A DNA stretch of 13,548 bases. Source: Clostridiales bacterium (GTDB lineage Bacteria; Bacillota; Clostridia; Christensenellales; Aristaeellaceae). The stretch spans positions 1 to 13,548 of the forward strand of contig SFJH01000044.1 in the NCBI GenBank assembly GCA_004555155.1, written 5' to 3'. Below are positions 13,045-13,548 of the stretch, in pieces; within the stretch, counting starts at the first letter, position 1; each line of letters begins with the position of its first letter. The notes beneath the pieces were generated by a model. That model did no database searches, was not told where the DNA came from, and saw only the letters and a list, made by a program, of their open reading frames with translations. A program made the translations under genes and the position numbers.

Positions 13045-13548
13045 TCAGGTCCCTTTGGCCTTTGCCTGTGCCACCAAATTCGGCAGGAGAGTATCATAGT
13101 TCTTGTTCTTCAGCACATAGGTCTGATCTGCCGTGATGAAAAACTCCTTCTTGTTCCGGAGTCCGCAGCTGGAAACCGCAGCCAGCGGAATTTCCAGCCA
13201 GGGCTTGGGGCCTGCGCCGGTGGCTGCCTTCACCCCCTCGGCGATGAGCGAGCCGACAAGGCCCCCGCCCATTCTGGCCACCATGCCCGCATTCTTCGAA
13301 GCGGAGCTTTCCCGGTAGAAAAGGATGCGCTGATTGGTGACTTCCATGTGATAGGCAAATTTTCCGCCGTTGGGCTGCAGCATTACAATTTCATGCCTGC
13401 CGCGCATGCTCTGTTCGCCCGGACGCATCTCCCACTTCTTCATGGATTCATCCGCATAGCGAACCTGAGCGGTGCTCGCCGACGCCTGAGGTGCAGGCGA
13501 GGCCTGAGGCTGCGGCGCAGCCTTCGGAGCGGTCATTCTCTGCCCGCA
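13045..13548 (-). CDS. Probable zinc-ribbon plus PH/GRAM-like domain protein, C-terminal part (start outside window)
   Basis: The frame stays open to the window edge and the residues before the first internal Met read C-G-Q-R-M, the usual end of an N-terminal zinc ribbon (...C-x2-CGQRM). I therefore treat this as a partial gene rather than one starting at 13536. What follows is a Pro/Ala/Gln-rich linker (MTAPKAAPQPQASPAPQ...). A PH/GRAM-like domain follows: FAYHMEVTNQRILFYRES, a glycine-rich insert (MVARMGGGLVGSLIAEG), then WLEIPLAAVSSCGLRNKKEFFITADQTYVLK. Such small-domain proteins are common in Clostridia and lack an assigned function. No signal peptide or membrane span is visible in this part, so it is probably cytosolic. 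Confidence 0.65.
   Translation of the reverse strand, partial: CGQRMTAPKAAPQPQASPAPQASASTAQVRYADESMKKWEMRPGEQSMRGRHEIVMLQPNGGKFAYHMEVTNQRILFYRESSASKNAGMVARMGGGLVGSLIAEGVKAATGAGPKPWLEIPLAAVSSCGLRNKKEFFITADQTYVLKNKNYDTLLPNLVAQAKAKGT

Noticed and set aside
1..13548. CRISPR arrays, rRNA or tRNA genes, transposases, integrases
   Set aside because: No regularly spaced repeats, no tRNA- or rRNA-like segment and no mobile-element protein motif was seen in either strand by eye.

Overview
The window looks like a GC-rich, strictly anaerobic Bacillota (Clostridia-type) chromosome. The evidence is NifH/NifB-like genes, a Firmicutes-style heterodimeric ABC exporter operon with a YgbA-family protein, a short DtxR-family regulator, strong GGAGG-type ribosome binding sites, many ATGA/GTGA start-stop overlaps, and a flavin-based electron-transfer operon (ApbE, FMN-binding, NusG domain II, Gx transporter). 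I could not assign a species.

Layout. (1) 1-1299 (+): the 3' end of a nitrogenase iron-protein (NifH) family gene, overlapped by a divergent stand-alone NifB-like radical SAM gene. (2) 1360-1790: a decayed relic of an ASKHA/DUF4445 protein (corrinoid-activator type). (3) 1809-6109 (+): a strong sigma-A-type promoter with two DtxR-type operators. It drives ABC exporter subunit 1 (broken by two frameshifts), intact ABC exporter subunit 2, a YgbA-family protein and a DUF454 membrane protein with a premature TAG. Terminators follow. (4) 6152-6514 (-): a 120-residue DtxR-family repressor with iron-type Cys-Glu-His ligands, convergent to the ABC operon. (5) 6684-11073 (-): a five-gene operon (Tp47-like secreted protein, ferric-reductase-like/FMN-binding membrane protein, ApbE, NusG-II protein, Gx membrane protein) behind a third DtxR-type operator, with a terminator-like hairpin after its first gene. 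(6) 11119-12258: debris, comprising a BspA-type leucine-rich-repeat fragment and a metallophosphoesterase pseudogene that still has a near-consensus promoter. (7) 12263-13548 (-): a secreted two-domain protein of unknown function and the C-terminal part of a probable zinc-ribbon/PH-like protein running off the window.

How the parts fit. Three 16-bp dyads of the form GTTAG-N6-CTAAC (two before the ABC operon, one before the flavin operon) match each other at 14-15 of 16 positions and flank a DtxR-family gene. The simplest reading is one iron-responsive regulon. When iron is scarce the cell would express an ABC exporter-fold transporter with YgbA/DUF454, plus an extracytoplasmic flavin/heme electron-transfer chain that could reduce ferric iron. 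Function and metal are inferred; the operators, domain signatures and gene order are read from the sequence.

An unusual share of the window is broken: the ASKHA relic, ABC subunit 1, DUF454, the LRR fragment and the metallophosphoesterase. This is either real decay or, for the frameshifts in short repeats, assembly error; raw reads would tell.
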